A DNA stretch of 64,000 bases from an uncultured Bacteroidota bacterium (GCA_903831575.1 CAIKYB010000033.1:53852-117851); one strand, 5' to 3'. Positions 37,208 through 46,297 are shown, counted from the first letter of the stretch. Numbers and translations: made by a program. The notes: generated from the letters alone by a model not told the origin.

Positions 37208-37561
37208 TTAAGCCATGGCTAGCTCACTAATTTGTGTTTGACCAATAAGCTCTAAGGAACCTTCTGGTCTAAAAGCATAGCTGTGTTGCAATTGCATAAT
37301 TTCCCCTGTTCGTTTATTTACATAATTGTAGGGATCAACACTTACCCTTACAATATCTCCAGGAATTTGCTGACCAATCATCCTTTCAGCAATTGTGCTA
37401 TCAAAGGTTGAAGGGATTCTGCATTTGCTTACAGTAGCATATGAATTCCCCGTGTTTGAAGATTGGATTATTTGTAATCCACCTGTTAATTCTAATGTGA
37501 TGAAAGTTCTTCCATCTCTTGTAGCTACTTCATTGTAGCCTGTCACTGTTACTTTGGACAT
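37208..37561 (-). CDS. Small protein, possibly OB-fold ssDNA-binding
   Basis: The 117-residue protein is beta-rich, with MSKVTVTGYNEVATRDGRTFITLEL and GDIVRVSVDPYNYVNKRTGE. The strand pattern and the position at the head of a RecA-like ATPase operon suggest an OB-fold accessory protein, but there is no diagnostic motif. It leads the minus-strand unit 37208-DUF3871. The 178-bp gap to the ATPase gene carries no gene. Confidence 0.5.
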   Translation of the reverse strand: MSKVTVTGYNEVATRDGRTFITLELTGGLQIIQSSNTGNSYATVSKCRIPSTFDSTIAERMIGQQIPGDIVRVSVDPYNYVNKRTGEIMQLQHSYAFRPEGSLELIGQTQISELAMA

Positions 37562-38159
37562 GTTTTTTAATTTAAAATGTGATTAATTAATGAAGGGAGG
37601 AATAACAAGTACCGCGGGTGTTGTCAACCTCCTAGGTTGTAGGAGGGGTTTTGGTTGGGAGTAACCTTATCTTTCATATACATAGCGGATAACTAAAAAA
37701 GTTATTCCTGTATAAGGATGAGGGGGCTAACTAATTAAATTAATAAGGTGTGGGGGTGGTATTTAAAAAGAAGGGCTTATACTTTTTTGCTATATATATT
37801 AATAATAGTTGACTAATAATTGTTGGTCTTTATTTCTCATTTAATGTGGATGTTATGTATTAGGCTTGATCAATACACATACAAACATTTTATTCTAAGT
37901 ATTGATTATGTAGTTTTTAATGCAAAAAGACGCCACAATTACACGCTTATTTGGCAGTTTTTTGATTATGTGCAAATTTGACACACCGATTTTCGTATAA
38001 ATCACTTTAAAACAAAAACGCAAGTTTTACAAAACTGGCTTAGTAATTGATTCCTTAAAACAAACTAAAAAAATGGAATCGATGAAAATAATCAATCTGT
38101 CAATTAGGAGCCCTTAAAGCACAATACAGGGAAAGACAAAAAATATATCTAATAATTTA
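37562..38159. other. 598-bp intergenic region between divergent element genes
   Basis: No credible gene. It holds a hairpin at 37628-37646 (CCTCCTA / TAGGAGG, 5-nt loop) and A/T-rich tracts, and must contain the promoters of both the minus-strand ATPase unit and the plus-strand DUF5131 gene. It is a candidate for the element's control or replication region; no iterons are seen. Confidence 0.4.
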
Positions 38160-38171
38160 ATGAATTTTAAA

Positions 38172-38882
38172 ATGAGTAAAACATCAATAGAGTGGACTGA
38201 GACCACTTGGAACCCAACAACAGGATGCACAAAAATCTCAGCAGGTTGCAAAAATTGTTACGCAGCAGTATTAGCAAAAAGACTTCATGCTATGGGTCTA
38301 AAAAAGTACAAGAATGAATTTAAGCTAACGCTACATCCTGACACTTTGCAAGATCCATATAAATGGAAAAAAGCAAGAGTAGTATTTGTGAATTCAATGT
38401 CCGATTTGTTTCACAAAGATGTACCTCTCCACTTCATCCAACAGGTATTTGAAGTGATGAACAACACTCCTCAACACACCTATCAGGTACTTACAAAACG
38501 TTCTGAAAGATTGTTAGAGCTTAGTCCATTTTTAACATGGACACCTAACATCTGGATGGGTGTTTCAGTTGAAGATCATAGAGTGGTTAATCGAATAGAT
38601 GATCTTAGGCTGTGTGGAGCATCAACCAAATTTCTTTCGTGTGAACCACTTATTGGGCCTCTACCTAATATGAATCTTGAAGGAATAGATTGGTTAATTG
38701 CTGGTGGAGAATCTGGCTTTAATGCAAGACCAATGGAAAAAGAATGGGTAGAGGATATTCAAGAGCAATGTGCAACTGAAGGTGTTGCATTTTTCTTCAA
38801 ACAATGGGGAGGGAAGAACAAAAAGAAGACTGGCAGATTGTTGAATGGTAAAACCTATGATGAAATGCCAATCGCTGCTTAG
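38172..38882 (+). CDS. DUF5131 (phage Gp37/Gp68) family protein
   Basis: From ATG 38172 (MSKTSIEWTETTWNPTTGC) the product is 236 residues; an upstream ATG at 38160 adds four. The cysteines in GCTKISAGCKNCYA form a radical-SAM-like cluster site, and VNSMSDLFH, QVLTKRSERL, GVSVEDH and GGESGFNARP are family signatures. The family is widespread in phages and islands; its reaction is unknown. It is followed by a 20-bp hairpin that separates it from the polymerase gene. Confidence 0.9.
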   Translation: MSKTSIEWTETTWNPTTGCTKISAGCKNCYAAVLAKRLHAMGLKKYKNEFKLTLHPDTLQDPYKWKKARVVFVNSMSDLFHKDVPLHFIQQVFEVMNNTPQHTYQVLTKRSERLLELSPFLTWTPNIWMGVSVEDHRVVNRIDDLRLCGASTKFLSCEPLIGPLPNMNLEGIDWLIAGGESGFNARPMEKEWVEDIQEQCATEGVAFFFKQWGGKNKKKTGRLLNGKTYDEMPIAA

Positions 38883-38890
38883 AAAATCAA

Positions 38891-38936
38891 AAACAGTTAT
38901 TGCTCTTCAGAAATGCCTGAGGAGCAATAACTGTTT
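38891..38936 (+). terminator. Long perfect hairpin after DUF5131
   Basis: A 20-bp stem (outer 15 bp AAACAGTTATTGCTC / GAGCAATAACTGTTT, inner 5 bp with one G-T) and a 6-nt loop, ending in TTTATTA. It begins 8 bp after the DUF5131 stop. Strong enough to terminate; the short T tract leaves open a role in mRNA stability. Confidence 0.65.
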
Positions 38937-38957
38937 ATTACAATTAAAAACCAACAG

Positions 38958-40389
38958 ATGAACATCTTAATATCAAAAAAGAAAGAGATTGAAGAAATAC
39001 TGAAATCAAATCCACCAAAGTTTCCTGGATACAAAAAAGACAAGCTACTGTATTTGGTCTCCAAAATATACTATGATAGCTTATGTAAGGAAGAATATGG
39101 TTTAGGTGATAACGAGGGAATTAATCTGAATGCAAAGTATCTTGAAAAAATAATTGGAAAGAGCTACAAGTCTCATTTGAATTACCTCCTAGATAATGGT
39201 ATATTTAGTATTGTTTCTGGATACATTCCAGGAAATTATTCTCGTTCTTATAAATTAAATGACAATTATTTTGGTGTTCCAGAATGGTACAAGGTTGAGG
39301 ATTTTATGCTTTCAAAAAAGTTGAAGAAGCTGAGAAAACAGGAAAACAAGGGCACTCAATATCCCTATTTACAAAAGTGGTTCAATAAATTAACTCTTGA
39401 TGTTGAACAAGCAGATGTGACCACTAATCTTTCATTTGAGCTTAAAAAAGCCTGTCCTGAATATCAAGATATTATATTGGGTACAAATAGCCCCAAAAAT
39501 CCAGATAGGCAATACTACCATAGTAAGATGGTAATAGAGCTCTTCAAAAATGATGATTATCCATTTTATGTTGATGATAAAGGATATAGAGCTCATACTA
39601 TCCTTACTAGAAGTAATAAAAGAATCAGACATTTCATTACATGCAATGGTGAACATCTTGTAAGTGTGGATTTAAAGAACAGCCAGCCATACTTATTGCT
39701 TTGCTTAGCAAATCCTTTAATGCTTCAAAAAAAACAAAAAAAAAGAGGGGAAACTCAACCAAACCCAACCAACACACCAACCTACCATATCAATACCTGC
39801 TCTTTCCCCCATTTACTTCTCTTCTATTATGTTCGGCCTTTCCTCTGAAATTCAATACAGTATTGAGTTTCAAGAGTATGAAGAATTGGTCTCTTCTGGA
39901 GTTATATATGAGTTTTTTGAGGATAAAATCGATATTGATCCTCATGAGTTGAAAAAAGGGTTAACAAAACGCGATATTGTAAAACACAGGATGATGCTTT
40001 GTTTGTATAGCAAAAATGGTGGCTATAGTGGTGGGTTGAAAACTGCCTTTAAAAAACATTTTCCAAAATTGTATGCTATGATTTGTAAACTAAAAGCTGA
40101 AAAGCATAATACATTAGCATTGTTGCTACAAAGAATTGAAAGCTATTTGATATTAGATGTGATATGTAAACGAATTTCTGAAGAAAAACATGATTTACCC
40201 ATCTTCACAATTCATGATTGTATTGTAACAACAGTTGGTAATGAGCATTATGTTTCCAATGTTATAACAGAGGAAATGGAAAAGTTTGTTGGAATAGCCC
40301 CAAGGGTATCATTTGATTATTGGCATCCCAAAATTGAATGGAAAAAGTTTGAAAAAATTGATGAAGAGCTTTCTAAAAATGCAGCATAG
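38958..40389 (+). pseudogene. Family-A / T7-RNA-polymerase-like polymerase, frame split
   Basis: Two overlapping frames (38958-39848 and one reaching 40389) together form a single-subunit polymerase palm. The first half has GYRAHT, then IRHFI and motif A VDLKNSQPYLL (Asp238 at 39669). The second has motif B VKHRMMLCLYS, with Lys and Tyr 8 apart and Met at +4 as in T7 RNA polymerase rather than the Phe of DNA polymerase I, and motif C TIHDCIVTT (Asp at 40216). Between them a repeat-like A/C-rich segment near 39725-39830 shifts the frame by +1. It is probably a disrupted gene; programmed frameshifting is the alternative. Role: perhaps primer synthesis, replication or transcription of the element. 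Confidence 0.6.
39725..39869 (+). repeat. Island repeat, copy 2 (inside polymerase gene)
   Basis: A tract of A with GAGGGG, then a C/A-rich stretch, then the 36-bp block 39811-39846 shared with 29065-29100 (32 of 36). The segment reads as low-complexity peptide in every frame and lies exactly where the polymerase frame changes, between motifs A and B. Confidence 0.5.
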
Positions 40390-40415
40390 TATTAATAATT
40401 AAAACAACAACAACA

Positions 40416-40928
40416 ATGTTATATCTTATTCATCCGATACTAATCTTTAATTGGAACAGTATAAATCCCAACAAGAAAAATTATTTTATTAATACCACGG
40501 GATTTATATTGAGTTTAAAGATCAGAACAACTAAATTTCTAAAAACAAGAATTGATAGAGCTGGATATATTACAGTCAGATTAACACAAGATGGAAACAC
40601 GACAACATATTTTTTACACAGATTAATTGCTGAAACTTTTATCCCTAATACTGAGAACAAACCTTTTGTTAATCATATCAATGGAATAAAAACTGATAAC
40701 AGAATTGAAAATTTGGAATGGGTGACACATTCTGAAAATGTTCAACATGCTTTTGATATAGGATTAAACAATGCTTCTAGTAAAAAGATTATAGATAAGT
40801 GTACAGGCAAAATATACAAATCCATAAGTAATGCTGCTAAAGAACTGAAAATAAACTATAGTACCTGTAGAGCTTACCTAACTGGTGTAATTAAGAGCAA
40901 CAAGACTTGTCTTGAATATTTGAAATAA
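40416..40928 (+). CDS. HNH homing-type endonuclease with NUMOD-like C-terminus
   Basis: The 170-residue protein has an HNH core, FLHRLIAETFIPN and FVNHINGIKTDNRIENLEWVT, of the phage and intron free-standing type. The C-terminus (KIYKSISNAAKELKINYSTCRAYL) fits a NUMOD1-like helix-turn-helix DNA-binding repeat. It starts 26 bp after the polymerase gene, a typical place for a free-standing homing endonuclease. It may cleave polymerase alleles lacking the inserted segment, which is inference. Confidence 0.85.
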   Translation: MLYLIHPILIFNWNSINPNKKNYFINTTGFILSLKIRTTKFLKTRIDRAGYITVRLTQDGNTTTYFLHRLIAETFIPNTENKPFVNHINGIKTDNRIENLEWVTHSENVQHAFDIGLNNASSKKIIDKCTGKIYKSISNAAKELKINYSTCRAYLTGVIKSNKTCLEYLK

Positions 40929-40935
40929 CTACGAG

Positions 40936-42093
40936 TTAAATATTTGGCAGTTCTTTTGGTATAGTTATTTGGTGAGTATATCTCTTCAATGCTGTTTCAG
41001 GATTATTCCCCATTAGAAAGGCTGTCATTACAGGAGTTATACCTTTATCTATACATCTACTTCCAAATGTATGCCTACAGGCATAAAGTGACCTTTCAGG
41101 GATGTTCAAGTTTTTAAGGACCATTTTAAATATTCTGTTTTGAAAGTTGTGGTCATCAATACTTTTCCCTTTAGGAGATACAAATACAAGGTCATCAGGT
41201 TGCTTATTACAAATTATTGGAACAATAATATTTTCTAAGTCAGGGGTAAAAGGCAATTGTCTAATTTTTCCATTTTTTGTTTCTTTTCTCACCCTATGAA
41301 TAGAGCAGGAACTTTTTAAAGTACGAGCCATTACCTCTTTTATAGTAATAGTTTTATCCTTGTAGTTTATACTACTTACCCTCAACCCTATTGCTTCTGC
41401 ATTTCTTACACCAGTCTTGAACATGAAGTACAAAAATGCATAGTAGTGAGAATGCTTGTAATAACTGGCTGTAGAACAGAAGCTATCATTTTTTACAGCA
41501 TGTAGTATTTGGGATATTTCACTTTCTGTAAATGGCTCCCTCTTTGCTAGTTTTAGATGTTTTACTTTTTTACGTTGTACCAGTTGTAATGGGTTTTGCT
41601 TCCAATAATTTTTTGTTATCAACCAATCTGCAAAGCTTTTCAATATAGTCAGCCTTCTGTTATATGTTCCATTACAAAAGGTTTCCTTGTTTAATTTACT
41701 AAGTATGTTATCCTGAGTTACTTTACCCCATTTCCTAATCATATTTCTGCAGGAGTTGTAGTTGGTGTGTAATTCACAATCCATTTGCTTGTAACTGATA
41801 GTCCATTCTTCAAACAGTTCTACAAATGATTTTGGAGTAGCTTTAGCAGCTGCGACTGTATTACCTGAATACTTTACTAATGTACTATCAAAACTATCAG
41901 TAATAATGTCTTGTTCTATTTGTAAAGCAGTCTTCTTTGCTTGTAGAAGATTTAAGTGATTCCATATAGATGGGCTTAATGAGTATCTTTTATCATAATA
42001 TCGCCACCTTAATCTAATTCTTCCATCAGCATTAGTAATACCAACAGAACCTTTTAAACTTTTCTGGCCCAAACCTGGCCCAAAATGGCTCAT
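40936..42093 (-). CDS. Tyrosine-recombinase integrase
   Basis: The 385-residue protein has a SAM-like core-binding domain (about 90-185) and a catalytic domain. The catalytic Arg is in TGVRNAEAIGL, the Lys in TKNGKIRQLPF, box II is YACRHT, box III LMGNNPET and the nucleophile is in KRYTH. The usual box II and box III histidines are thus Tyr and Asn. The gene reads away from the tRNA, ends 7 bp from the convergent HNH gene, and begins inside the putative arm-type site (MSHFGPGLGQ is encoded by it). It should catalyse integration at tRNA-Ala. Confidence 0.93.
   Translation of the reverse strand: MSHFGPGLGQKSLKGSVGITNADGRIRLRWRYYDKRYSLSPSIWNHLNLLQAKKTALQIEQDIITDSFDSTLVKYSGNTVAAAKATPKSFVELFEEWTISYKQMDCELHTNYNSCRNMIRKWGKVTQDNILSKLNKETFCNGTYNRRLTILKSFADWLITKNYWKQNPLQLVQRKKVKHLKLAKREPFTESEISQILHAVKNDSFCSTASYYKHSHYYAFLYFMFKTGVRNAEAIGLRVSSINYKDKTITIKEVMARTLKSSCSIHRVRKETKNGKIRQLPFTPDLENIIVPIICNKQPDDLVFVSPKGKSIDDHNFQNRIFKMVLKNLNIPERSLYACRHTFGSRCIDKGITPVMTAFLMGNNPETALKRYTHQITIPKELPNI
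42063..42086 (+). repeat. Putative integrase arm-type site, right end
   Basis: A 24-bp block of two TCTGGCCCAA-like units (22 of 24 identical to 26456-26479), 115 bp inside the right core repeat. It overlaps codons 3-10 of the integrase, so integrase binding could also repress its own gene. Confidence 0.6.
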
Positions 42094-42159
42094 AACTGGT
42101 AAATTTTGATTGTTTTAACCAGCTTGACAAGATGTAATTTTTGAGTGGTATACATGAAA

Positions 42160-42182
42160 AAACCCCACTAATAGTGAGGTTT
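42160..42182 (-). terminator. Terminator after tRNA-Ala
   Basis: A 10-bp stem (AAACCTCACT / AGTGGGGTTT, one T-G pair) with a 3-nt loop, followed by six T on the minus strand. It lies 18 bp beyond the tRNA 3' end and was brought by the element. Confidence 0.85.
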
Positions 42183-42200
42183 AGAAAGCATTTACTTTTG

Positions 42201-42274
<74 letters not shown>

Positions 42275-42300
42275 AGCACTACATGTGTTTAAGAGGTTCA

Positions 42301-42434
42301 AAAGGTTTAAAAAGTTTAATGTTTGTAATTAAAATTGAAAGCCAACAATAAACAAAAAACTACAAACAATAAACAAATCAAATCATCACATTTTCAAATC
42401 AACAAATCAACTAATTACCAATCAACAAAACAAC
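42301..42434. repeat. AT/CA-rich intergenic region with dispersed motif
   Basis: Low-complexity sequence with the motif TTTTCAAATCAACAAATC near 42391. The reverse complement of the same motif occurs at 57600-57645, and looser relatives at 46640-46678 and 49460-49500. All sit in gaps between genes. No gene is seen. Confidence 0.4.
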
Positions 42435-43760
42435 CTACTCCCCCCAAACTTCACCCTTACCCATCAACCATTCTTTAACAGATGCAGTAGTAACAGATTT
42501 TGGTCTTTCCAAAGCGAAGCCTAATGCTCTATCCCAACATAAACTTGATAATACTCCAAGTGCACGAGATACTCCAAATAGAACCGTATAAAATTCATAT
42601 TCCACCATGCCATAATGAACCAACAAGGCTCCACTGTGTGCGTCAACGTTAGGCCATGGATTTTTAATTTTCCCCATCGAAGATAAGATTGGCGGAACAG
42701 CCTCGTATATATTCCAAACAGTTTGTACTAAAGGATCATCAGCCATATGCTTTTTCCCGAATTCCATTTGAGCTGTAAAGCGTGGATCTGTTTTACGAAG
42801 AACAGCATGACCATATCCAGGAACTACTTTCCCTTCGCTTAATGTCTTTTTTACGTACTCTTCAATTTGCTCTTTTGTGGGAGCATCACTTCCTATTTGT
42901 TCTCTTAATTCAAAAATCCATTTGATCACCTCCTGATTTGCTAATCCATGCAAAGGCCCTGCAAGTCCATTCATACCTGCAGCAAAACTCAAGTATGGAT
43001 CACTCAATGCTGACCCAACTAAATGCGTAGTATGCGCTGAAACATTGCCACCCTCGTGGTCTGCATGGATGGTCATATACAATCGCATCAGCTCCATAAA
43101 CTCTTCATTTTCATAACCCATCATATGAGCGAAATTTCCAGACCAATCTAAAAGGCCATTGGGTTGAATATGTTCTCCATTTCTATACTTACGTCTATAT
43201 ATATACGCAGCGATACGAGGTAATCTTGCAATCAAATCCATGGAGTCATCAAAAACGGCTTCCCAATAATCTTTTTTATTCATCCCTTTAGCATACAACT
43301 TTGAAAACTGACTTTCTGTTTGTAGCGCCATAATACCAACTACAAATTGAGTCATAGGGTGTGTACTCACAGGCAAGGCCTCTATAGTTGCAAATACATG
43401 ATTAGGTACATGACTGCGGCGTTGCCATACGCTAGTAAGATGATGTACATCTTCTTCGGTAGGCAACTCCCCAACAAGCATTAAATAAAACAATCCTTCC
43501 GGTAATGGCTCTGTCCCCCCGGGAGCTTTTGGAAGCAGCTTCGCCAATTCTGGAATGGAATATCCTCTGAATCTGATTCCGTCCTGAGCATCTAAAAGTG
43601 AAGTCTCTGTAACAAGACCTGTAATTCCTCTCATCCCTTGATAAATCTGACTGAGTGTAACCTCTCCGATTTTTTTATTACCGTGTTCTTTTATTAAATC
43701 TTTGATTTCGACGGACATTTTATCCGCTTTTTCTTTGAACCTGTCTTTAATGATGCCCAT
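42435..43760 (-). CDS. gltA: Citrate synthase (eukaryote-like type)
   Basis: Citrate synthase condenses oxaloacetate and acetyl-CoA at entry to the TCA cycle. The 441-residue protein resembles mitochondrial citrate synthases rather than hexameric GltA, with GIRFRGYSIPELAKLLP, the catalytic His in GPLHGLANQE, the second His in PGYGHAVLRKTDPR and the catalytic Asp in NVDAHSGALL. Length and motifs are complete. The operator region before it (43761-43901) shows nothing notable. Confidence 0.95.
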   Translation of the reverse strand: MGIIKDRFKEKADKMSVEIKDLIKEHGNKKIGEVTLSQIYQGMRGITGLVTETSLLDAQDGIRFRGYSIPELAKLLPKAPGGTEPLPEGLFYLMLVGELPTEEDVHHLTSVWQRRSHVPNHVFATIEALPVSTHPMTQFVVGIMALQTESQFSKLYAKGMNKKDYWEAVFDDSMDLIARLPRIAAYIYRRKYRNGEHIQPNGLLDWSGNFAHMMGYENEEFMELMRLYMTIHADHEGGNVSAHTTHLVGSALSDPYLSFAAGMNGLAGPLHGLANQEVIKWIFELREQIGSDAPTKEQIEEYVKKTLSEGKVVPGYGHAVLRKTDPRFTAQMEFGKKHMADDPLVQTVWNIYEAVPPILSSMGKIKNPWPNVDAHSGALLVHYGMVEYEFYTVLFGVSRALGVLSSLCWDRALGFALERPKSVTTASVKEWLMGKGEVWGE

Positions 43761-43901
43761 TTTATTTATTATTAAAATATGTATTGAAAATTTTGTGTCA
43801 TTCGTCTTTTAAAGTAGCTTGTAAAGGCCGGCTAAAATTACGATTACAGAGACTCTAAAACAAAAGTTTTAAGTGAAAGTTTACTACAACGTTTAAGAAT
43901 T

Positions 43902-44996
43902 TTACTTTGGCGCCTTTTTATAAAGATATACAGCAAGAATACCAAATATGATATTAGGTGTCCATGATGCAAGCAATGGAGTAAAATCTCCTTTTGTGGC
44001 AAATACTACGGAAAATCTGCTAAACAGAATATAGAAAACACTGATAACAACGCCAAGAGCTAAATGAAATCCACTTCCTCCCCTAACTCTACGAGACGCT
44101 AAGACTGCTCCAATGAGCGTCAGTATCAATACTGATATAGGAATTGCATCTCTATTGTATCTTTCCACCTCAAGTGTATTAAGCATCTCGGAACCTCGCA
44201 TCCTTTCTTTGATAATAAAGGCATTTAAATCTTTGGTTGATAACTGATCTTTAAGATAACTGTCTTTTCGTAAATCAACAGGCTTAAAGCTGTAATTAAC
44301 AACGAGTTTAGGCGAATTAGTCACCTCCTCACTTATTTCATTTATTTTCCTTTCAAGAACATTATTCAAAGACCATCTTTGTATAACCGTATCCCAATGA
44401 AAATTAGTAGCACGCAGGTTGTATACCATCTTATTGTTGAGGAATCTTTGCACTGAAATATTAGAACCCGATTTAGAAATAGTATCATACCCTTTTATAC
44501 CAGCATAAGTATTCGTGTCGATTCTAAAATAGATATTTTGTTTATAGCTAGAATTTTCAGCGTTTGCAGCAAAATTCACATCAATATACTTCTTCTCGAA
44601 ATTCGCCCACTTTCTATTTGCTGTAGGAACAACATACTGATAGCCCAACCATAACATAACAGATAAAAAAACACCGCCTAAAAAAAATGGAAGCAAATAC
44701 CGCCGAAAGCTAACGCCACTACTCAATATCGCTACAACTTCAGACCTTTCAGCCATTTTGGAAGTAAAGAAAATTACAGATATAAATACAAACAAGGGGA
44801 AAAGCATCGCATCAATACGGGGAATAAATCCCATGTAATAATCAGTTAATAACTGATAAGCAGATAACCCAGACTTAGAAAAATCATCTGTTTTTTCACT
44901 CATATCCACTACAACAACTATTGTCGTAAATAATAAAATACAAAACAAAAAAGTAGTGATGTATTTAAAAAGTATGTATCTGTCTAGTTTTTTCAT
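43902..44996 (-). CDS. LptF/LptG-type permease (YjgP/YjgQ family)
   Basis: This is the inner-membrane half-permease of the LPS export ABC transporter. The 364-residue protein has the typical plan of three N-terminal helices (KLDRYILFKYITTFL, DAMLFPLFVFISVIF, YLLPFFLGGVFLSVML), a large periplasmic beta-jellyroll part, and three C-terminal helices. LptF and LptG cannot be told apart from one gene. It is followed downstream by citrate synthase, which is unrelated. Confidence 0.9.
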   Translation of the reverse strand: MKKLDRYILFKYITTFLFCILLFTTIVVVVDMSEKTDDFSKSGLSAYQLLTDYYMGFIPRIDAMLFPLFVFISVIFFTSKMAERSEVVAILSSGVSFRRYLLPFFLGGVFLSVMLWLGYQYVVPTANRKWANFEKKYIDVNFAANAENSSYKQNIYFRIDTNTYAGIKGYDTISKSGSNISVQRFLNNKMVYNLRATNFHWDTVIQRWSLNNVLERKINEISEEVTNSPKLVVNYSFKPVDLRKDSYLKDQLSTKDLNAFIIKERMRGSEMLNTLEVERYNRDAIPISVLILTLIGAVLASRRVRGGSGFHLALGVVISVFYILFSRFSVVFATKGDFTPLLASWTPNIIFGILAVYLYKKAPK

Positions 44997-45043
44997 TTGT
45001 TAATTTCTGAAAGATACTTCATTTGTAGATTTTATTATTAAAA

Positions 45044-46297
45044 CTATAGAACCAAATCAATGCCTAAAGACTTAGCAGCAATAAAACCTGTTGTCCATGC
45101 ATTTTGAAAATTAAATCCCCCTGTAACGCCATCAACATCAATAATTTCTCCTGCAAAAAAAAGTCCTTTTACCAATTTACTTTGCATAGTATTGGCATCA
45201 ATTTCTGACAAATTAATTCCGCCGGCAGTCACAAATTCTTCTTTAAAAGTCGTTTTGCCTTTGATTTGAAACGCTTGTCCTGTCAATACTTTCGCCAATT
45301 TGTTTTGATTTTTTACAGGCAAATCTGACCATCGAATTTCTTGATCAATTTCACACTCCTTTAAAAAATACTCCCACAATCTACCAGGCAGGCCAAATGG
45401 ATTCCTATTGCATATTTTTTGAGCTGCGATTTTAAATCTTAACTGTTGCATCTCTTCGCGTAAGGTATTTTCATTAAAATCAGGCACCCAATTTACAATT
45501 GCAATAAACTCATAATTGGTTTTTGAAAAATCTCTCGCACCCCATGCTGATAATTTAAGAATAGCGGGACCACTTAAACCCCAATGTGTAATTAAAAGAG
45601 GGCCAGACTGTTCCAGTTTATTCCCTGCGATTTTTATGGAAACAACAGGCACAGAAATACCCATTAATTCAGTGATGTTATTTTTGGGCATATTAAATGT
45701 AAATAAAGAAGGGACTGGATTTTCAATACTGTGGCCTAGACTTTTCAACCAATCAAAATGAGCTTCTTTTGGAAATCCTCCACAGGCAACACAAACATAA
45801 TTTGTCTGAATAACCTTTCCATTATTTAGTAAAATATTAAAATTGCTTTCTGAAGAAGAAGATGGAGAAATGGGTTCTATTTTTTTAACCTCAGCATTCA
45901 TTAGAATTTCTACAGCAAACTTACTGGCTTCATTTAAAAGGCAGTCGATTATAGTTTGAGAGCTGTTGGATTCAGGGAACATTCTTCCATCGGCTTCTGT
46001 TTTTAATTTCACCTCTCTCTCACTAAACCATTTAATCGTGTCTTCGGTATAAAACTGATGAAAAGTTTTTTTCAGAAAGCTTCCCCCTCTTGGGTAATAT
46101 TTTATCAAATCAGCAATGCTATAGCATGCATGTGTAACATTACAACGACCACCACCACTCACTTTAACCTTGCTAAGCAACTTGGTTGATTTTTCGATTA
46201 AAATAACTCGCAATCCTTTATTTATCCTTGCAGCATTTATTGCACAAAAAAAACCTGCAGCACCACCTCCAATTACAACAAGCGTTTTATTCTGCAT
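45044..46297 (-). CDS. BaiN/HI0933-family flavoprotein
   Basis: The 417-residue NAD(P)/FAD-dependent oxidoreductase has the dinucleotide motif VIGGGAAGFFCAINAAR, the family-specific VKVSGGGRCNVTH, and the C-terminal TAGGINLSEID and GFNFQNAWTTGFIAA blocks. The physiological substrate of this widespread family is not settled. It precedes the LptF/G-type gene by 47 bp and may be cotranscribed with it. Confidence 0.9.
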   Translation of the reverse strand: MQNKTLVVIGGGAAGFFCAINAARINKGLRVILIEKSTKLLSKVKVSGGGRCNVTHACYSIADLIKYYPRGGSFLKKTFHQFYTEDTIKWFSEREVKLKTEADGRMFPESNSSQTIIDCLLNEASKFAVEILMNAEVKKIEPISPSSSSESNFNILLNNGKVIQTNYVCVACGGFPKEAHFDWLKSLGHSIENPVPSLFTFNMPKNNITELMGISVPVVSIKIAGNKLEQSGPLLITHWGLSGPAILKLSAWGARDFSKTNYEFIAIVNWVPDFNENTLREEMQQLRFKIAAQKICNRNPFGLPGRLWEYFLKECEIDQEIRWSDLPVKNQNKLAKVLTGQAFQIKGKTTFKEEFVTAGGINLSEIDANTMQSKLVKGLFFAGEIIDVDGVTGGFNFQNAWTTGFIAAKSLGIDLVL

